DNA of 64,000 nucleotides from Leptobrachium leishanense (lineage: Eukaryota; Chordata; Amphibia; Anura; Megophryidae): contig CM019067.1 of NCBI GenBank assembly GCA_009667805.1, positions 243,137,721 to 243,201,720 of the forward strand, given 5' to 3'. Positions 35,735-47,400 of this stretch are shown here, piece after piece (positions within the stretch are counted from its first letter, which is position 1; every line of letters starts with the position of its first letter). The position numbers and the translations under genes were made by a program. The notes beneath the pieces were generated by a model. The model searched no databases, was not told where the DNA came from, and saw nothing but the letters and a program-made list of their open reading frames with translations.

Positions 35735-36180
35735 ATTGATATGGAGTGTGGATTTTGGTGTTTTGTATTGTATGTCCCAGATGCACCCCTGGTGTTGCTT
35801 TATACATATAGAGGGCTGACAATCCTCATGGGTATACACCCCTCCCTGTTCACAGGTGTGTCCCACCGTGGCTGCCTATAAAGGCCTAGAGCCTGCTAGA
35901 GAGCTCCAGGGTGAGTTGATACTGTAAATGCAGATTCGGTCAAGTTAGATAGGACCTGTCAACAGTGGGGTACATTTGCGACTGTGACAGGTTTAAGCAA
36001 ATTATGATCATATTTTGTGAACTGAATCTCCATTATTTATTCCCTCAGTCAGGTTTTTTTGGCTATAGAACATGATGGAAGAATGTGGTCCTTGATATGG
36101 AGTGCTCTATTTTTGGTGTTTTGTACTGTATGTACACCCGTTGATGTTGCTGAGGTGAGTGCAACCCCCTCTGGTGTTGC

Positions 36181-36190
<10 letters not shown>
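35735..36190. repeat. Imperfect direct duplication
   Basis: GATATGGAGTG-TTTTGGTGTTTTGTA-TGTATGT and TGGTGTTGCT occur at about 35737-35812 and again at about 36094-36183. Between them lies CCTATAAAGGCCTAGAGCCT. A TA-rich tract follows the second unit. It may be the remains of a repeat with direct terminal copies, but no target duplication was found. Confidence 0.4.
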
Positions 36191-36211
<21 letters not shown>

Positions 36212-36218
36212 TCAATAG

Positions 36219-36757
36219 GCCGTATTAGTCCAGAGGCCAAAATTACGAGTATAGCAGTACGTAGTGATACCTTTTTATTGGACTAACGTTACATTTAAAA
36301 GACAAGCTTTCGAGAATGTGGTATATATGATCCAGTGCACGGCGTGTGATAAGGGCTGCTATATTGGTGAAACCAGCCTTAAACTAAATCTCAGGATGAA
36401 CCAGCACAGACACTCCATCAAGAACCACCAGGAAGATACATATTGTACCCCGGTGGGACATCACTTCAATCTAACAGGCCACTCCATCCTAATCCTCAAA
36501 ATTAAAATTTTCAAAGGACATTTTAAAGACGCATGAACGCAAAACATATGAAATGAAAATGATCACATATTTTAACACCATAAATGCCGGACTCAATGTC
36601 GATTCTGAGTTTTTAACCCATTATCATAATGTCACATAATATTCTATATTCTGGCGGCTGTTTTGTTTCTTCTTGATTTCCTTTTTTCTTTTTCCCATGT
36701 CTCTTTCAGCCTTCGTTAGTCCAATAAAAAAGGTATCACTACGTACGGCTATACTCG
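36219..36757 (+). mobile_element. Penelope-like element fragment
   Basis: The left block (36219-36316: GCCGTATTAGTCCAGAGGCC, then ACCTTTTTATTGGACTAACG and GACAAGCTTTCGAGAA) and the right block (36711-36757: TTAGTCCAATAAAAAAGGTA, then TCACTACGTACGGCTATACT) are the same sequence in opposite orientation. They enclose the last part of a GIY-YIG endonuclease frame. This structure, coding 3' end between inverted copies of a terminal repeat, is known for Penelope-like retroelements. The reverse transcriptase is missing. Confidence 0.7.
36310..36638 (+). pseudogene. GIY-YIG endonuclease domain of a Penelope-like element, frameshifted
   Basis: In Penelope-like elements this domain nicks the target DNA for reverse-transcription priming. 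From 36315 the frame reads VVYMIQCTACDKGCYIGETS, then LKLNLRMNQHRHSI. The tyrosines of VVY and CYIGE and the Arg of LRMNQH fit the GIY-YIG signature, and TPVGHHFNLTGHS is the usual C-terminal block. The first frame ends at a TGA near 36534. A second frame resumes with TYEMKMITYFNTINAGLNVD and stops at TAA about 36637. One frameshift therefore separates the domain from its tail. The upstream reverse transcriptase is gone, so it is dead. Confidence 0.75.
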
Positions 36758-37080
36758 TAATATATATATTCATAAACAAACCAGGAAGAGAGCACTCCAG
36801 ACAACACATTCAAAAACCAGCAACAACAGCTTCATGCATGGGTACATTATACCAGATTTTACCACATGTTGAAAAATTCTTAAATCTAAGCTTTGTTGAA
36901 TAAAATGTGGAAATTTAGTTTGCAATGAACGGCCGTGAATTGCTTAAGCCTGCCAACAACGTCAATGTAAACCACCCTCTGGCAGGTCCTACTCTGCAAA
37001 CCTCATGACTGCCCTTCATGGGATAAACTCACTTACTGAGGAACAAGTCCTATCCTGGAGCTCCCTTCAGATCAAGGTTA
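36758..37080. other. No gene; unassigned sequence
   Basis: Nothing recognised. It lies between two Penelope-type blocks and could be a decayed part of the same element. Confidence 0.35.
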
Positions 37081-37345
37081 AAAATCACGAGTATAGATAC
37101 CTTTTTTATTGGACTAACGTTACATTTGAAAGACAAGCTTTTGAGAGTCTCCTCTCTTCCTCAGGTCTGGAAGCTATGCTAAGCAAAATTATATAATTGA
37201 ACCACAGAGAGCCAAGCAGAAGGGGGGGGGGTGTCGTAAATACAGTTGCTGGAATCATATGGTCTAGAGAGGTAAACAGAGAAAAGATCACAGGCCCGAA
37301 CACAGGTAAGCATCTAAGCATCACATGAGCTTTTGATGATAGGTA
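37081..37345 (-). repeat. Penelope-type terminal repeat, diverged
   Basis: It contains AAATCACGAGTATAG, ACCTTTTTTATTGGACTAAC and GACAAGCTTTTGAGAGTCTC. On the minus strand this gives CTGAGGA-A-GAGAG-loop-CTCTC-AAAA, the diverged form of the 16.8-kb motif. The downstream part includes a G-run (37223-37231). Confidence 0.55.
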
Positions 37346-37687
37346 TTGATAGGATGGTGATGCTTAAATGCTTATCTGTGTTGGGGCCATATTCCCCATA
37401 TGTAGCACAGAACTCTGGGTAAGGTATTGCATGTTCTCATTTTTTTTGCACCCTGAGTTTTTTTTTACAGGGCTCTGTGTTAAAACAGACTCAGATTGTA
37501 AAAAAATTAGAAATTGAAAATGTAATTTGCATGTCTTACCCAGAGTTCTGTGCTACGTATGCAGAATGTAGCACAAGGGCTCTGTGAAGCAGTTCTCTGA
37601 ATTACTAGGTTGTGTAAATGACGTCTGCAATAATAAACTTTATTATTTGCTGTATGGAGGCTTTGAATCTATCATCTATCATCATCT

Positions 37688-38034
37688 GTAAAACATGGTG
37701 GAGGCAGTGTGATGGCATGGGCATGCATGACTTCCAGTGGCACTGGGTCATTGGTGTTTATTTATTATGTGGCAAAAGACAGAAGTAGCTGGATATATAT
37801 TAATTTGTCCATTTACATTTGACCCCCTGAAAATGGGGAGACTGTGTATAAAAATGGTTGCAGTTCCTAAAATTTGTACTTGATAATTCTTTTTAACCCC
37901 GTGAATTAAAGCTGAAAGTCTGCACTTCAAATTAATTTGTATTGTTTCGTTTTAATTTTATTCTGATGGTATACAGAGCCAAAAGTAAGAAAATTAATTG
38001 TGCCTGTGTCCAAATATATATATGGACCTAACTG
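37688..38034 (+). pseudogene. Tc1-like transposon remnant, internally deleted
   Basis: The frame 37688-37762 encodes VKHGGGSVMAWACMTSSGTG then SLVFI. This is the conserved block between the first and second catalytic Asp of Tc1 transposases, and the same block is in the copy at 60567-61595. Most of the gene after it is missing. The right end AATATATATATGGACCTAAC then TG, flanked by TA (38035-38036), is a Tc1 terminus related to CAGTCAGGTCC but a distinct subfamily. No left end was found. Confidence 0.7.
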
Positions 38035-38036
38035 TA

Positions 38037-38988
38037 TATCTTGGTTTTCCCCATACCAATTTGTTTCACAGTCTGATCCTGGGCATCCAAAATATCTGCA
38101 ATAGTATGTTGGGGTTTGTTTGTTGTTTTGTTTTTTTGCAATATTCTTTTCAATTCACAATAAAGGAATTTTAATGCTTTATTTAACAGATAATCTTTCA
38201 GAAATTTCAGGCTTTAGCACTTTTTTTATATATATATCGTCATCAAGATATAGGTGAAAGGGCTACTGTTTAGTAATCCACATTTAGATCTCTCTGTTAA
38301 TTATTAATGTCTTTCAATATTGGCAGACAATTTATGTGACTATTTGAAAGAATAATGTTCGAAAGCAAAGTTTGAAGCTTCTGCAGAAACTCCAATTTCT
38401 CCAGCTATCAAGATAAACATAGGTATGATTTATAACGAGGTAAATAAAACGTTAAGAAAAGCTATGTTCATCATGTGATTAAATCCATATTTGCATCCGT
38501 ACTAAATAATGGTGTAAGTGCTCCTAAATGGTTAACCTTTTGTCTATTTGCACACATTTTGGGAGTCCCTTCACCAGCAATGTGCATTATGCAGAGTCAT
38601 GAATGCTGCTGCCTGATTTAGAAAGGATCACCTGTCTATCACTAGTCTCCAGGACTGGTGCACAAAAATTGTGGAAGCCCCCCACCCCAACTGTTATTAT
38701 TAAATTGAGCAATCAGAATTCGATGTCCTAGAATCACTGAGCGTCAAAAATGTATTGATTTAAGGTTTGAGGCTGCAAGTTATCACTGCTGGAAAAACAC
38801 TAAGACCTGTGCAGCACAGCATAGACGCAATCTTCTCGCCATCACAAGTACAGTAACCTGCATTTGCTGGCAAGTGCGAGGTGATGTATGCACAGCCCAA
38901 AATGAAGTCATGGGAGAACCTGAAATGATCTAGTTTGGTTTAAAGAAAAGCAAATTAGACATGGGGAAAATCTTATGCAGGTTAGGCA
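38037..38988. other. No gene; unassigned sequence
   Basis: Nothing recognised beyond T-rich runs. Confidence 0.4.
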
Positions 38989-39238
38989 CTCCTTATTAGG
39001 GATGAGCCGAACACCCCCGTGTTCGGTTCGCATTCGAACTCGAACAATTTCAAAAGTTCGAGTTCGAACACGAACTCGAACCGAACTCAATGCAAGTCAA
39101 AGTGACTCAAAAGTTCGATTTTTAGAGTGCCCTGCAAGAGGGCATATATGCAGGATATTTGCCATAAAAGGTGTATGGGGGTCCGGGTAGTGCCCTGGGG
39201 GACAGGAAACAAGGACAAAAAGTAAAAAAAAATCATTT

Positions 39239-40448
39239 TTAACCCTTTCGCTGCTGAGGCATTTCACACCTCTGTGCTGAGGTCATTTTTACCGCTTTCG
39301 CTCATCATGTTTAACTGCATTTGGAGCCATATTTTAATATATGACCCAGACATATTATATCGTTCTTTCCGGCAGACTCGGCAGATTCATAATATGTCAT
39401 TATTATATGTATACGTCATGTCCTGTCTGTATATTATAACAAAAAATGCAATAAAATTAGAATTTTCAATAATTTACAATTTGTAAAGTGTTTTTTTTTC
39501 ACATTATAACATGCGAGCATTTGCGGTTATATTTTCTATGGGGTTCGCTTGTTAAAAAAATTAGAAATGGGGACTTGTTACATTTTTTTGGGGGGGAAAT
39601 TTCGCTTTTAACAAATGCACCGCATACAAAAATCGTTACTGCAGCATCATTGTTCACATTATAATTGAAATGGGAACAATATTGCTGCATTAACAAAACA
39701 AAAATAACTTTTTTTTTTTATAATTTGTTTTTAAATAATTTTTTTTAAATATTTTTTAACAAAAAATACTTTTTACATGGTCATGTTTGGTATCGTTGGA
39801 AAGGCCATGCTCTGGCCGATCCAACGATATCAAACATTAACCCCTAGCTGCCATGGATCAGGAGATAGGGGGTTCATTGGAACCCCCTATCTCCACCATT
39901 GCTGGCAGCTAAGGGTTAACTCCAGGACTGGTGTCATCGTGTTATGCACGATGACGCCAGTCCTCAGGGGGAGTTCCTGGAGGCTTGGCTGACATCCAAG
40001 ATGTCGGACAGCTCCGGGAGAGGATCATGATCCGGCGCTTTTCAGGGAATTGTGAACCGGCTCCCCAGGGGTTAATGTCAGCCACCATTTGGAAGGGCAA
40101 GCTGTGCCCTTCCAAACGGTGCCAGCCTTAACTCTGTGCCCCCCGGCGATCGGGAGGGAGAGAGGTCTGAAGGACCTCCCCCCTCCCTTTCAGGCGCCTC
40201 CTCTGCACACGCAAGGGGCGCCTGAATTAGATGTCATTGCGCCGCCGCGATGACATCTAATGGCCCCGCCGGGGTCCCGGAGTGCTGGGCTGACATCCAG
40301 AATGTCAGCCCGCACCGGGGGGCGCAACAATCGGCCGGAATCCTGGCCGATTGCTGCCTCCTGTGCATGGACGTGCTCGTGCGTCCATAGCACAGGAGAA
40401 CCACTTAGCTGGACGCCCTGAGTGCATCCATAGCAGCCAAGTGGTTAA
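39239..40448. mobile_element. 1.2-kb piggyBac-type element nested in the hAT
   Basis: TTAA at 39239-39242 and 40445-40448. The left end is CCCTTTCGCTGCTGAGGC; the right end, reversed, is CCACTTGGCTGCTATGG. It shares blocks with 42737-43975 in the opposite orientation: TATATCGTTCTTTCCGGCAG, ATGCGAGCATTTGCGGTTAT, TTGGTATCGTTGGAAAGGCC and GCCGCGATGACATCTAATG. The right third is GC-rich and palindromic. Non-coding. Confidence 0.75.
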
Positions 40449-40953
40449 AGGAACAGTGAGTTTCCATAAAATAAGGGTTAAAAATAAAAACGAAAAATTA
40501 CTTCAAATATCGTGCCTAGGAGGTCCCCATAACCTGCCCGTGAAGTGGCGGATTTGTAGGATGTATAGAAACATTTAAAAAACAAAAAATTACATTTCAA
40601 ATGACGGTAAACGGTTTTCCTTTAATCTATTCATAAACAACTGCTTGGGGTGGCAGTCTGTATGAAAAGAGGAGACATTTCAGGACACGCAGAACACATT
40701 TAGTGATTTTTTGGGTAAATTATGGTGAAACTTATGCAGGTTTTGGATGAAAGTAACAATAGGTGCTTTAAAAATGGACCTTTAGTGTCGGCAACAGTGC
40801 CATCACACCGTAACCCCTCTGTGGTATTGTTGTGGAAGAGTGCAGGGTTGGACCCTGTGGGCCAATATTAAAATTATATGAATCTGGTACAGGCGTCAGT
40901 GGCAGTGCACCCAAATATTTTGCCTTTGGTGGCAGCAAGTGCCTTCACACAGT

Positions 40954-41012
40954 CAGTGGCGTCACTAGGGTTGGTGCCACACGGTGCAGTAACTCATGGT
41001 GTCACACCCCCG
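40954..41012 (+). repeat. hAT-like terminus fragment (CAGTGGCGTCACTAGG)
   Basis: It reads CAGTGGCGTCACTAGGGTTG, then GTGCCACACGGTGCAGTAAC and a TGGTGTCACACCCCC block. This looks like the end of a common vertebrate hAT family, but the opposite end was not found in the window. Confidence 0.45.
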
Positions 41013-42529
41013 AGTTTTACGTTTATTTTTATTTTTTTAACTTCTCTTACTCATAAAGCAGTACTCCCATATAATACTGAATGCTCATAATACACGGCAT
41101 ACATTACTGTGAGGTTTAAAAAATCTAGAAATAAAGAAACTCTTTACTACAGAATATAATAATAAACGGTTTATTAGATATTGAAATAAAACGGAAATAT
41201 TTTTAACATTGAAGTCTATGGGGCAAAACATTTCCCACACCGAGTACACGAAAATGTCCAAAATCACGAAAAAAAAGTCGATACGAAAAACGTGCCGAAA
41301 CGTACTGAAACGGAAATCGGTCGAAATGATCCGAAATGAAAATTGCGAATTATGAACGAAACGAGCCGAAACTAAAATTTTATATCAACACGCAGATATA
41401 TATATACACCCACCCACAGACCTCAGACCATATATACACATACGCACATGGGGAGGTGGCATGTGGACAATCTCAACTAAATGCACCCCCTCATTTGGCT
41501 GATCCCTCCAGAAGAAATGTTGAGGGATCAGCCAAATTGGGGGGGGGATTAGTTGCCAAAATGTGTGTGTAATACATGTCTGGATATATATATTTATAAG
41601 AATATAGATATATATCTTATCTATATATATATATATCATACCTGTCGTTACCTTCCCCTATAAATTTGCTAAAAATATACACACAAAAAAAACAAATCAC
41701 TGCCTGAGACCCCGCGCAGCCCACATGCCATCCCCTCTACCTGGCTGAATGTATCTAATATATATAATTAAATACAGTCAGCCAGGTAGAGAAAGAAACA
41801 AAAAAGTTTTATTTTATTTTCCCGGGGACATTTAAAAATGTCCTCGGATTTTATTACAAATGTGTCGCCTTACCTTGTGGTCAGTGGGGGCTCCCTGGAT
41901 CCTGGTTGTGCTGGGGGGGGTCTGCCGTGGCTGCAGGTGCAGTGGCTCCCTCCCTGCGCTGCCTGTCTCTGCCACATGCACCCGGGCGGCTAGCCCGCAC
42001 AGTCGCAGCTCTGTCATCCGGCGGCCGCATGCTCCTTGCTACTCAATGCTCCTCAAGGGGATCCTTGGGAGGCCCCTGCAGGCTGCCCTCTACAGTGCCT
42101 GATTAGAGGGCCGTGTTTGCCTGATGTTTTAGAAACAAGAATGTTTTATCCCATAGGCTTCAATGTTAAAAATATTCCCGTTTTAAATCAATATCTAATA
42201 AACTGTTGCTTATAATATTCTGCAGTAAAGAATCTCTTCATTTCTAGATTTTTTTGTATTTTTTAAGCATTTTTTATGCCCAAAAAGTTCAAAGTTTGCA
42301 AACTTTCGAACTGTCAATGCTCGAATCGAACTCCGAACTGTTCGAACCGAACAGCTCATCCCTACTCCTTATATGGAATTCTGAAATCAGGAAGACTCCA
42401 AAATCCCAAATTTTCAGAGTCTTGAAGATTTAATTTTTACTTACCTTCCTGATGCTCCAGACAGGTCCTGATGCACACCAGCACTCTTCCGAGGCCTGCA
42501 GCACCACGAGGAACGCACTGGGAGACATT

Positions 42530-44654
42530 AAGGGTTATTCATTAAGAGCAAAACTTGCCACTGAATGGCAAGCTTGCCACTTGAATGGTATGTTCTGTGC
42601 AATTTCTTGGCAGTTAGGCTATTCAGAAAGATGTCAATTAGCCAAATATTTGCGAATTGCCAGCAAAATACGGTGCAGATCGCCACAATTTGATGATCTT
42701 TGGTGACAGTAAAATTGTCCCATAGAGAAGTAATGCTTAACCCTTTCGCTGTGGAGGATGCGCTCAGCGCGTCCACCCGCAGGTAACGTTCCTTGCGGTG
42801 GACGCGCTGAGCGCGTTCTCCCTTTGGGGCCAGCGTTCGGCCGGGTTCCGGCCGATTGCTGGCCCCCCCAGTGCGGGCTGACATCCTCGATGTCAGCCCA
42901 GCACCCGGAACCGCCGCCGGCCTAATTAGGTGTCATCGCGGCGGCGCGATGACACCTAATTCAGGCGCCCCCCGCATGTGCGGAGGAGGCGCCTGAAAGG
43001 GAGAAGGAGAGGTCCTTCGGACCTCTCTCCCTCCCGATCGCCGGCATTGCGGGGGTTAATCCAAGCACCGTTTGGAAGGGCACAGCCTCCCCTTCCTAAC
43101 GGTACCTGGAATTAACCCCATGGGGGCTGGATCACAAATCGGCGCCGAAAAGCGCCGGTTCGTGATCCTTTCTCGGAGCTGGCCGACATCTTGGATGTCG
43201 GCCAACCTTCCGGGAATGCCCCCTGAGGCCTGGCGTCATTGTGCATAGCACGATGATGCCAGTCCTGGAGTTAACCCCTAACTGCCACCAATGGTGGAGA
43301 TAGGGGGTTCCAATGAACCCCCTATCTCCCGATCCTTGGCAGTTAGGGGTTAATGTTTGATATTGTTGGATCGGGCAGAGCGTTTCCGTTCCAACAATAC
43401 CAAACTTGACTATGAAAAAAGTTTTTAAAAAATAAATAAAAATAAAAATAAAAAAATATTTAAAAAAAAATAATAAAAAAAAAATAAACATGTTTTTTTT
43501 TTTTTTTTGGTTCGTTAATGCAGCAATAGTGTTCCCATTTCAATTATAATGTGAACAATGATGCTGCACTAACGATTTTTGTATGCGGTGCGTTTGTTAA
43601 AAATTGCGTAATTTTCCCCAAAAAAAAATGTAACGAGACCCCATCTCTAATTTTTTTAACAAGCGCACCCCATACAAAATATAACCGCAATTGCTCGCAT
43701 GTTAAAACGTGAAAAAAAAACACTTTACACGTTGTAAATTATTGAAAATTCATATTTTATTGCATTTTTTGTTATAATATACAGACAGGTCATGACGTAT
43801 ACATATAATAATGACATATTATAAATCTGCCGAGTCTGACGGAAAGAACGATATATAATATGTCTGGGTCATATATCAAAATAAGCCTTCAAAACGCGTT
43901 TAAACATGATGAGCAAAATCGGTAAAAATGACCTCAGCACAGAGGCGGGAAATGCCTCAGCAGCGAAAGGGTTAATCTACAGGTATTCAGAGAATGCCAA
44001 ACTGTACCAAATTTTGGCGAAATGCCCATATTTTCGGTGATCAAGTTCAACAGGTTTAAACAGACGAGTCCTATAGGTTTCAATGCAACAAAAATTATTA
44101 CTGGTTTCAATATATTTTTATTCAACCATTTATTTTTTAAGTTTCAGCAAAAAGGCTTTTTTAAATTTTTGTAGGTATTTTTCTGGATTTTTTAGGCAAA
44201 ATTTTTGATTCCCATTTTCTAATGGCTTTTTAAAATTCTGTAACAGACCATTTTATTATTTTTTATAGGAACTTTTTTATTATTTCCATGCATTTTTATT
44301 GTTTTAAACACCTTTAAACCAGCAGTGTTCTATTTTCTTTTTTACCAGCTCAGCGATGTTCAGCGGCTGATCAGCTTTTTTTTTCTGCGTGCCGCGGTTG
44401 GCTCAGCGACATTCGGCGGATCACCTGCTATTTTCATCAGCATTTGGCGGTCAGTTCAGCTGATTGTCGGCTGTGTTCGCCAGTCTGTTCGGCGGTCTTT
44501 GGCGGATCCAGCTCGGCACACTTTGGGGTCTCTGCAGTGAATACTGATTTTCACCGCAGGGTTGGCGAACTGAAATCGTCGTAGCGCATCAATGTGTGCC
44601 AAAAGAGAGACCATAGAAATTTCGCGAAAATTTGGTGCTCACTGAATAACCCCG
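42530..44654. mobile_element. CAGGGTTATTCA-family element carrying a TTAA insert
   Basis: The left terminus is AAGGGTTATTCATTAAGAG and the right is CACTGAATAACCCCG. Outside the 1.24-kb insert at 42737-43975 it is colinear with the 28402-29333 element, including CCATAGAGAAGTAATG on the left of the insert and the TTCGGCGG and TTTGGCGG tracts at 44390-44510. Flanks ATT and TCC do not match, so the target duplication has decayed. Confidence 0.7.
42737..43975. mobile_element. 1.24-kb piggyBac-type element, inverted relative of 39239-40448
   Basis: TTAA flanks at 42737-42740 and 43972-43975. Read on the minus strand it starts CCCTTTCGCTGCTGAGGCAT and follows the 39239 element throughout. The target is known: the related host element has the single site TAATGGTTAATCTATT at 28735-28750. 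An open frame at 43132-43491 minus (119 codons) starts in a poly-T stretch and has no domain. Confidence 0.8.
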
Positions 44655-45288
44655 TCCGTGCAGCTCTAGCATGTGACATGCTGGCCAGAGACATCCTCGA
44701 AAAGGGATCTGCAGCATCTCCGAGAGCGTGTACACACTGGTGCTGTAGCATCATGTGTAACACGTCTCCCTCCTCTCAAACTCTGGATTCTCTCCAATTT
44801 TGGCATCCTTAACCTTTTCACTGTAAAACATTGAAAAGCCCTCATTAGCATAACAAAACCCAATTTTCACACCTTTTCGAAGCCAGATAAGTATGCTTTC
44901 TTCTGAGAGATGAAATTCACTGTCTTATATCTCTCCAGTCAGGATTTCTGACCATTTTTATTATTTATCTTTATCACACTTACAGTATTTGGCACATAAG
45001 CTATTTCAACATGTATGCTGATAATGTGACCCTGGGTGAATTTATATAAGATAAAGGACACCATCGTGAGTTCAGAATCTTTCATTCCAACAATCTTTCT
45101 ATAATGAATAAATTAAATCATGAAAAATTAAAGATGAACAAATTGACATTATTATTTTTTATTTTTTTAACTGTCTCAAAACAACAGTCTCTGTGCAGAT
45201 GTCCTACTTTACCTTAAATTTAATTGTTATCTTTGCATCCCATATATCCAGTAAATGAGATGATACATGTTTTATCAACAAAAATCAC
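44655..45288. other. No gene; unassigned sequence
   Basis: Nothing recognised. Confidence 0.4.
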
Positions 45289-45291
45289 TTG

Positions 45292-46177
45292 CGGGGTTAT
45301 TCAAAGAGAATCGAAAAGTCCCCGCACTTTTGGTGACTCTTCATTTCCTGCACTTCGGCGATCCCATTTCAGCGACCCCGCGGTGTATTCAGCAAGCACC
45401 ACAGGGCCGTCGCAGTGCAGGGAAAAGCCGCCGCAAACCCGACGAAAACTCACCGCAAAACCCGGCGAACACACACCGAAACCTGGAAAAACATCTGGAT
45501 TAACCCCACCGAACACGCCGGAGGAACCCGAGCAGCTGCCGATCACAGCGCAGAGCAGCTGCCGGAATAAGCCGACACCGCAGACGAATGGAGTGAAAAA
45601 AAAAACCAGGACGTTGAATGTTTGAAAAGTGAAACGCTGTTTGCAAAGAAACTACAGAACGAAAACGTCTGAAATTTACATATAAGATCCAATGAATGAT
45701 AATAAAAAAGGCTGTTACAGAAAAAAGAAAAAACTATTTAAAAAAAACAGAAAACAATTTAGGCAAAGAATTCCCGAAAAATGCCTAAAAGATCCTAAAA
45801 AAATCTAAAAATAAAGAAACATTTTACTGCACAATATTATAATAAACGGTTTATTAGATATTGCGTCAAAACGGGACTATTTTTAACATTGAAGCCTATG
45901 GGATTCGCCTGAATAAACCTGTCGAATTAAACCATCGAACAGCAGGGCAATTCGGCAACTTTTCCTGCTAGTTTTTGTTCTCTGAATAGACGAAGCATTG
46001 CTTCTCTATGGGGATTTCACTGCCCTCGAACAGGCACTGTATGTGCAGGCAATTCGCCAACAGTTGGCGAACTGCCTGCTCTCTGAATAGCCGAATGGCC
46101 AGGAAAGGTAACTGTACGCTGAATTTCAGCGTTCAGTTACCTTTCGGCCCCAATTCGGAGCTCTTTGAATAACCCTG
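45292..46177. mobile_element. Long CAGGGTTATTCA-family element, 0.89 kb
   Basis: The termini CGGGGTTATTCAAAGAG and CTCTTTGAATAACCCTG are flanked by TTG on both sides (45289-45291, 46178-46180). It is related in opposite orientation to 51866-52742: GAATAGACGAAGCATTGCTT, GTTCGCCAACTG and AGGCAGTT-type blocks. The AT module TTATAATAAACGGTTTATTA lies at 45806-45905. The 133-codon frame at 45224-45625 starts outside the element and consists of its proline-rich repeats, so I do not call a gene. Confidence 0.75.
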
Positions 46178-46180
46178 TTG

Positions 46181-47176
46181 GTAGTGAAGGAGCTAAAAGT
46201 CAAAAGTCTGAAGGAAGTGTGCAAATATGTGCATTCAAAAGTAAACAAGATTAAAGTTAATACTCAAGCACAAGTATCACATTAAATTATGTTTCTGACA
46301 ACACAAGCATAAAAAAATGTGTAATAACAAGTGGGAAGTTAGCAAAGCTAATGCCACTACCATCTTTCCTGTGATACAATAATTTAGAAGGGGTCCGGAA
46401 GAGGTATGCATTGTGCCTGGGTCCATATCATAGTGCTGGAGGGGATCCAACAGTGGCTCATGCTCTTATGAAAACAGTATTATTATAAAATGTTACATAT
46501 TTGTAATTTAAATGGGATATTAATCCTTTCAGGCTCAGTGGTTTCAATCTAAATCCACAAAAATTATATTAGTGTGTTTCGTGCCTTCAGATATAGATTT
46601 ATATAATTTTTTTTAACAAATTCCATTTTCCTGGGCCTGATTAACGTGGTTTTCAAATAAATCCAGTTTGGTATATTAAGCATTTCAGCACTATCTGGTT
46701 ATTTTCAGGTGGCATATGCTTCCTCCTTCACAGCAGGCCATGTGCTTACTGTTGTTGTTGTTTCTTTTTATATACTGTATCTTCTATTTTCAGTGTTGAG
46801 GAACACAGGGGAAGAGGAAAGCGGACTTAGGAAAGAAGGCTGTGGTACATAAGCAGAAATGATAGGGTAGGTGACTGAATAATATAAAATAAATATTATT
46901 GTCCAGCCTTTTCAAATTGTGAAAGGGATTCATGATGCAATTTGGGCTCAATTAAATTTATTTATAAATCATTGAATGCTAGGAGAATATTCTTTAGAAT
47001 TTTCTAACTTCTCTTTTATAACACCCAGGAGGCCATGATCTGCCGTATCTCGAGATCATGCATTACTCACACATACTGTACATGTCCAGAGTAATATAAT
47101 CTCAATGTATGTTTTTTGACTTTTCACAAGGTATGTAACTGTCAATTGCATTATCAAAAGCGATTTGTAATGTCAG
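46181..47176. other. No gene; unassigned sequence
   Basis: Nothing recognised. Confidence 0.4.
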
Positions 47177-47400
47177 TGCCAGATTTATAATTAGGCAAAG
47201 TAGGCATGTGTACAGATGCCCAACACAGGGGGGTGCCTTGCTCTGTTAAAGAAAGTACAAGTTGCAATCATTTATACCCCTGTATCTTGGGAACCTTATA
47301 GGCTATAGGGACATATGAGGTATCATTGGAAAGGGCAGAGTATGGCCTTTACAATGTATACTATAGATGACCAGTGTATAAATTAGTGTTAGGTTATTAG
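47177..47400 (+). repeat. hAT end fragment (CAGTGCCAGATTTATA type)
   Basis: CAGTGCCAGATTTATAATTA then GGCAAAGTAGGCATGTG matches, reversed, the right end of the hAT at 56784-60104 (60040-60104). It continues into the TATCATTGGAAAGGGCAGAG module also present in that element. The other end was not located. A GGGTTAGGGTTAACCC tract follows at 47414-47430. Confidence 0.5.

Larger units (their letters stand above)
38997..42364. mobile_element. hAT non-autonomous element with perfect 8-bp TSD, 3.37 kb
   Basis: The termini TAGGGATGAGCCGAACA and, reversed at 42364, TAGGGATGAGCTGTTCGG lie between identical 8-bp copies CTCCTTAT (38989-38996 and 42365-42372). An 8-bp duplication and this terminus support hAT. 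The subterminal regions are repeated TTCGAACTCGAAC and GTTCGAACCGAAC. The middle is a mosaic: a TTAA element (39239-40448), a CAGTGGCGTCACTAGG terminus fragment (40954-41012), an inverted pair of an AT-rich module (41115-41225 and 42145-42256), and TA microsatellites (41395-41640). There is no transposase. Confidence 0.85.

Noticed and set aside
45224..45625. 133-codon proline-rich frame
   Set aside because: It starts in flanking DNA and continues across the left terminus of a CAGGGTTATTCA element. The proline-rich part is that element's repeat.
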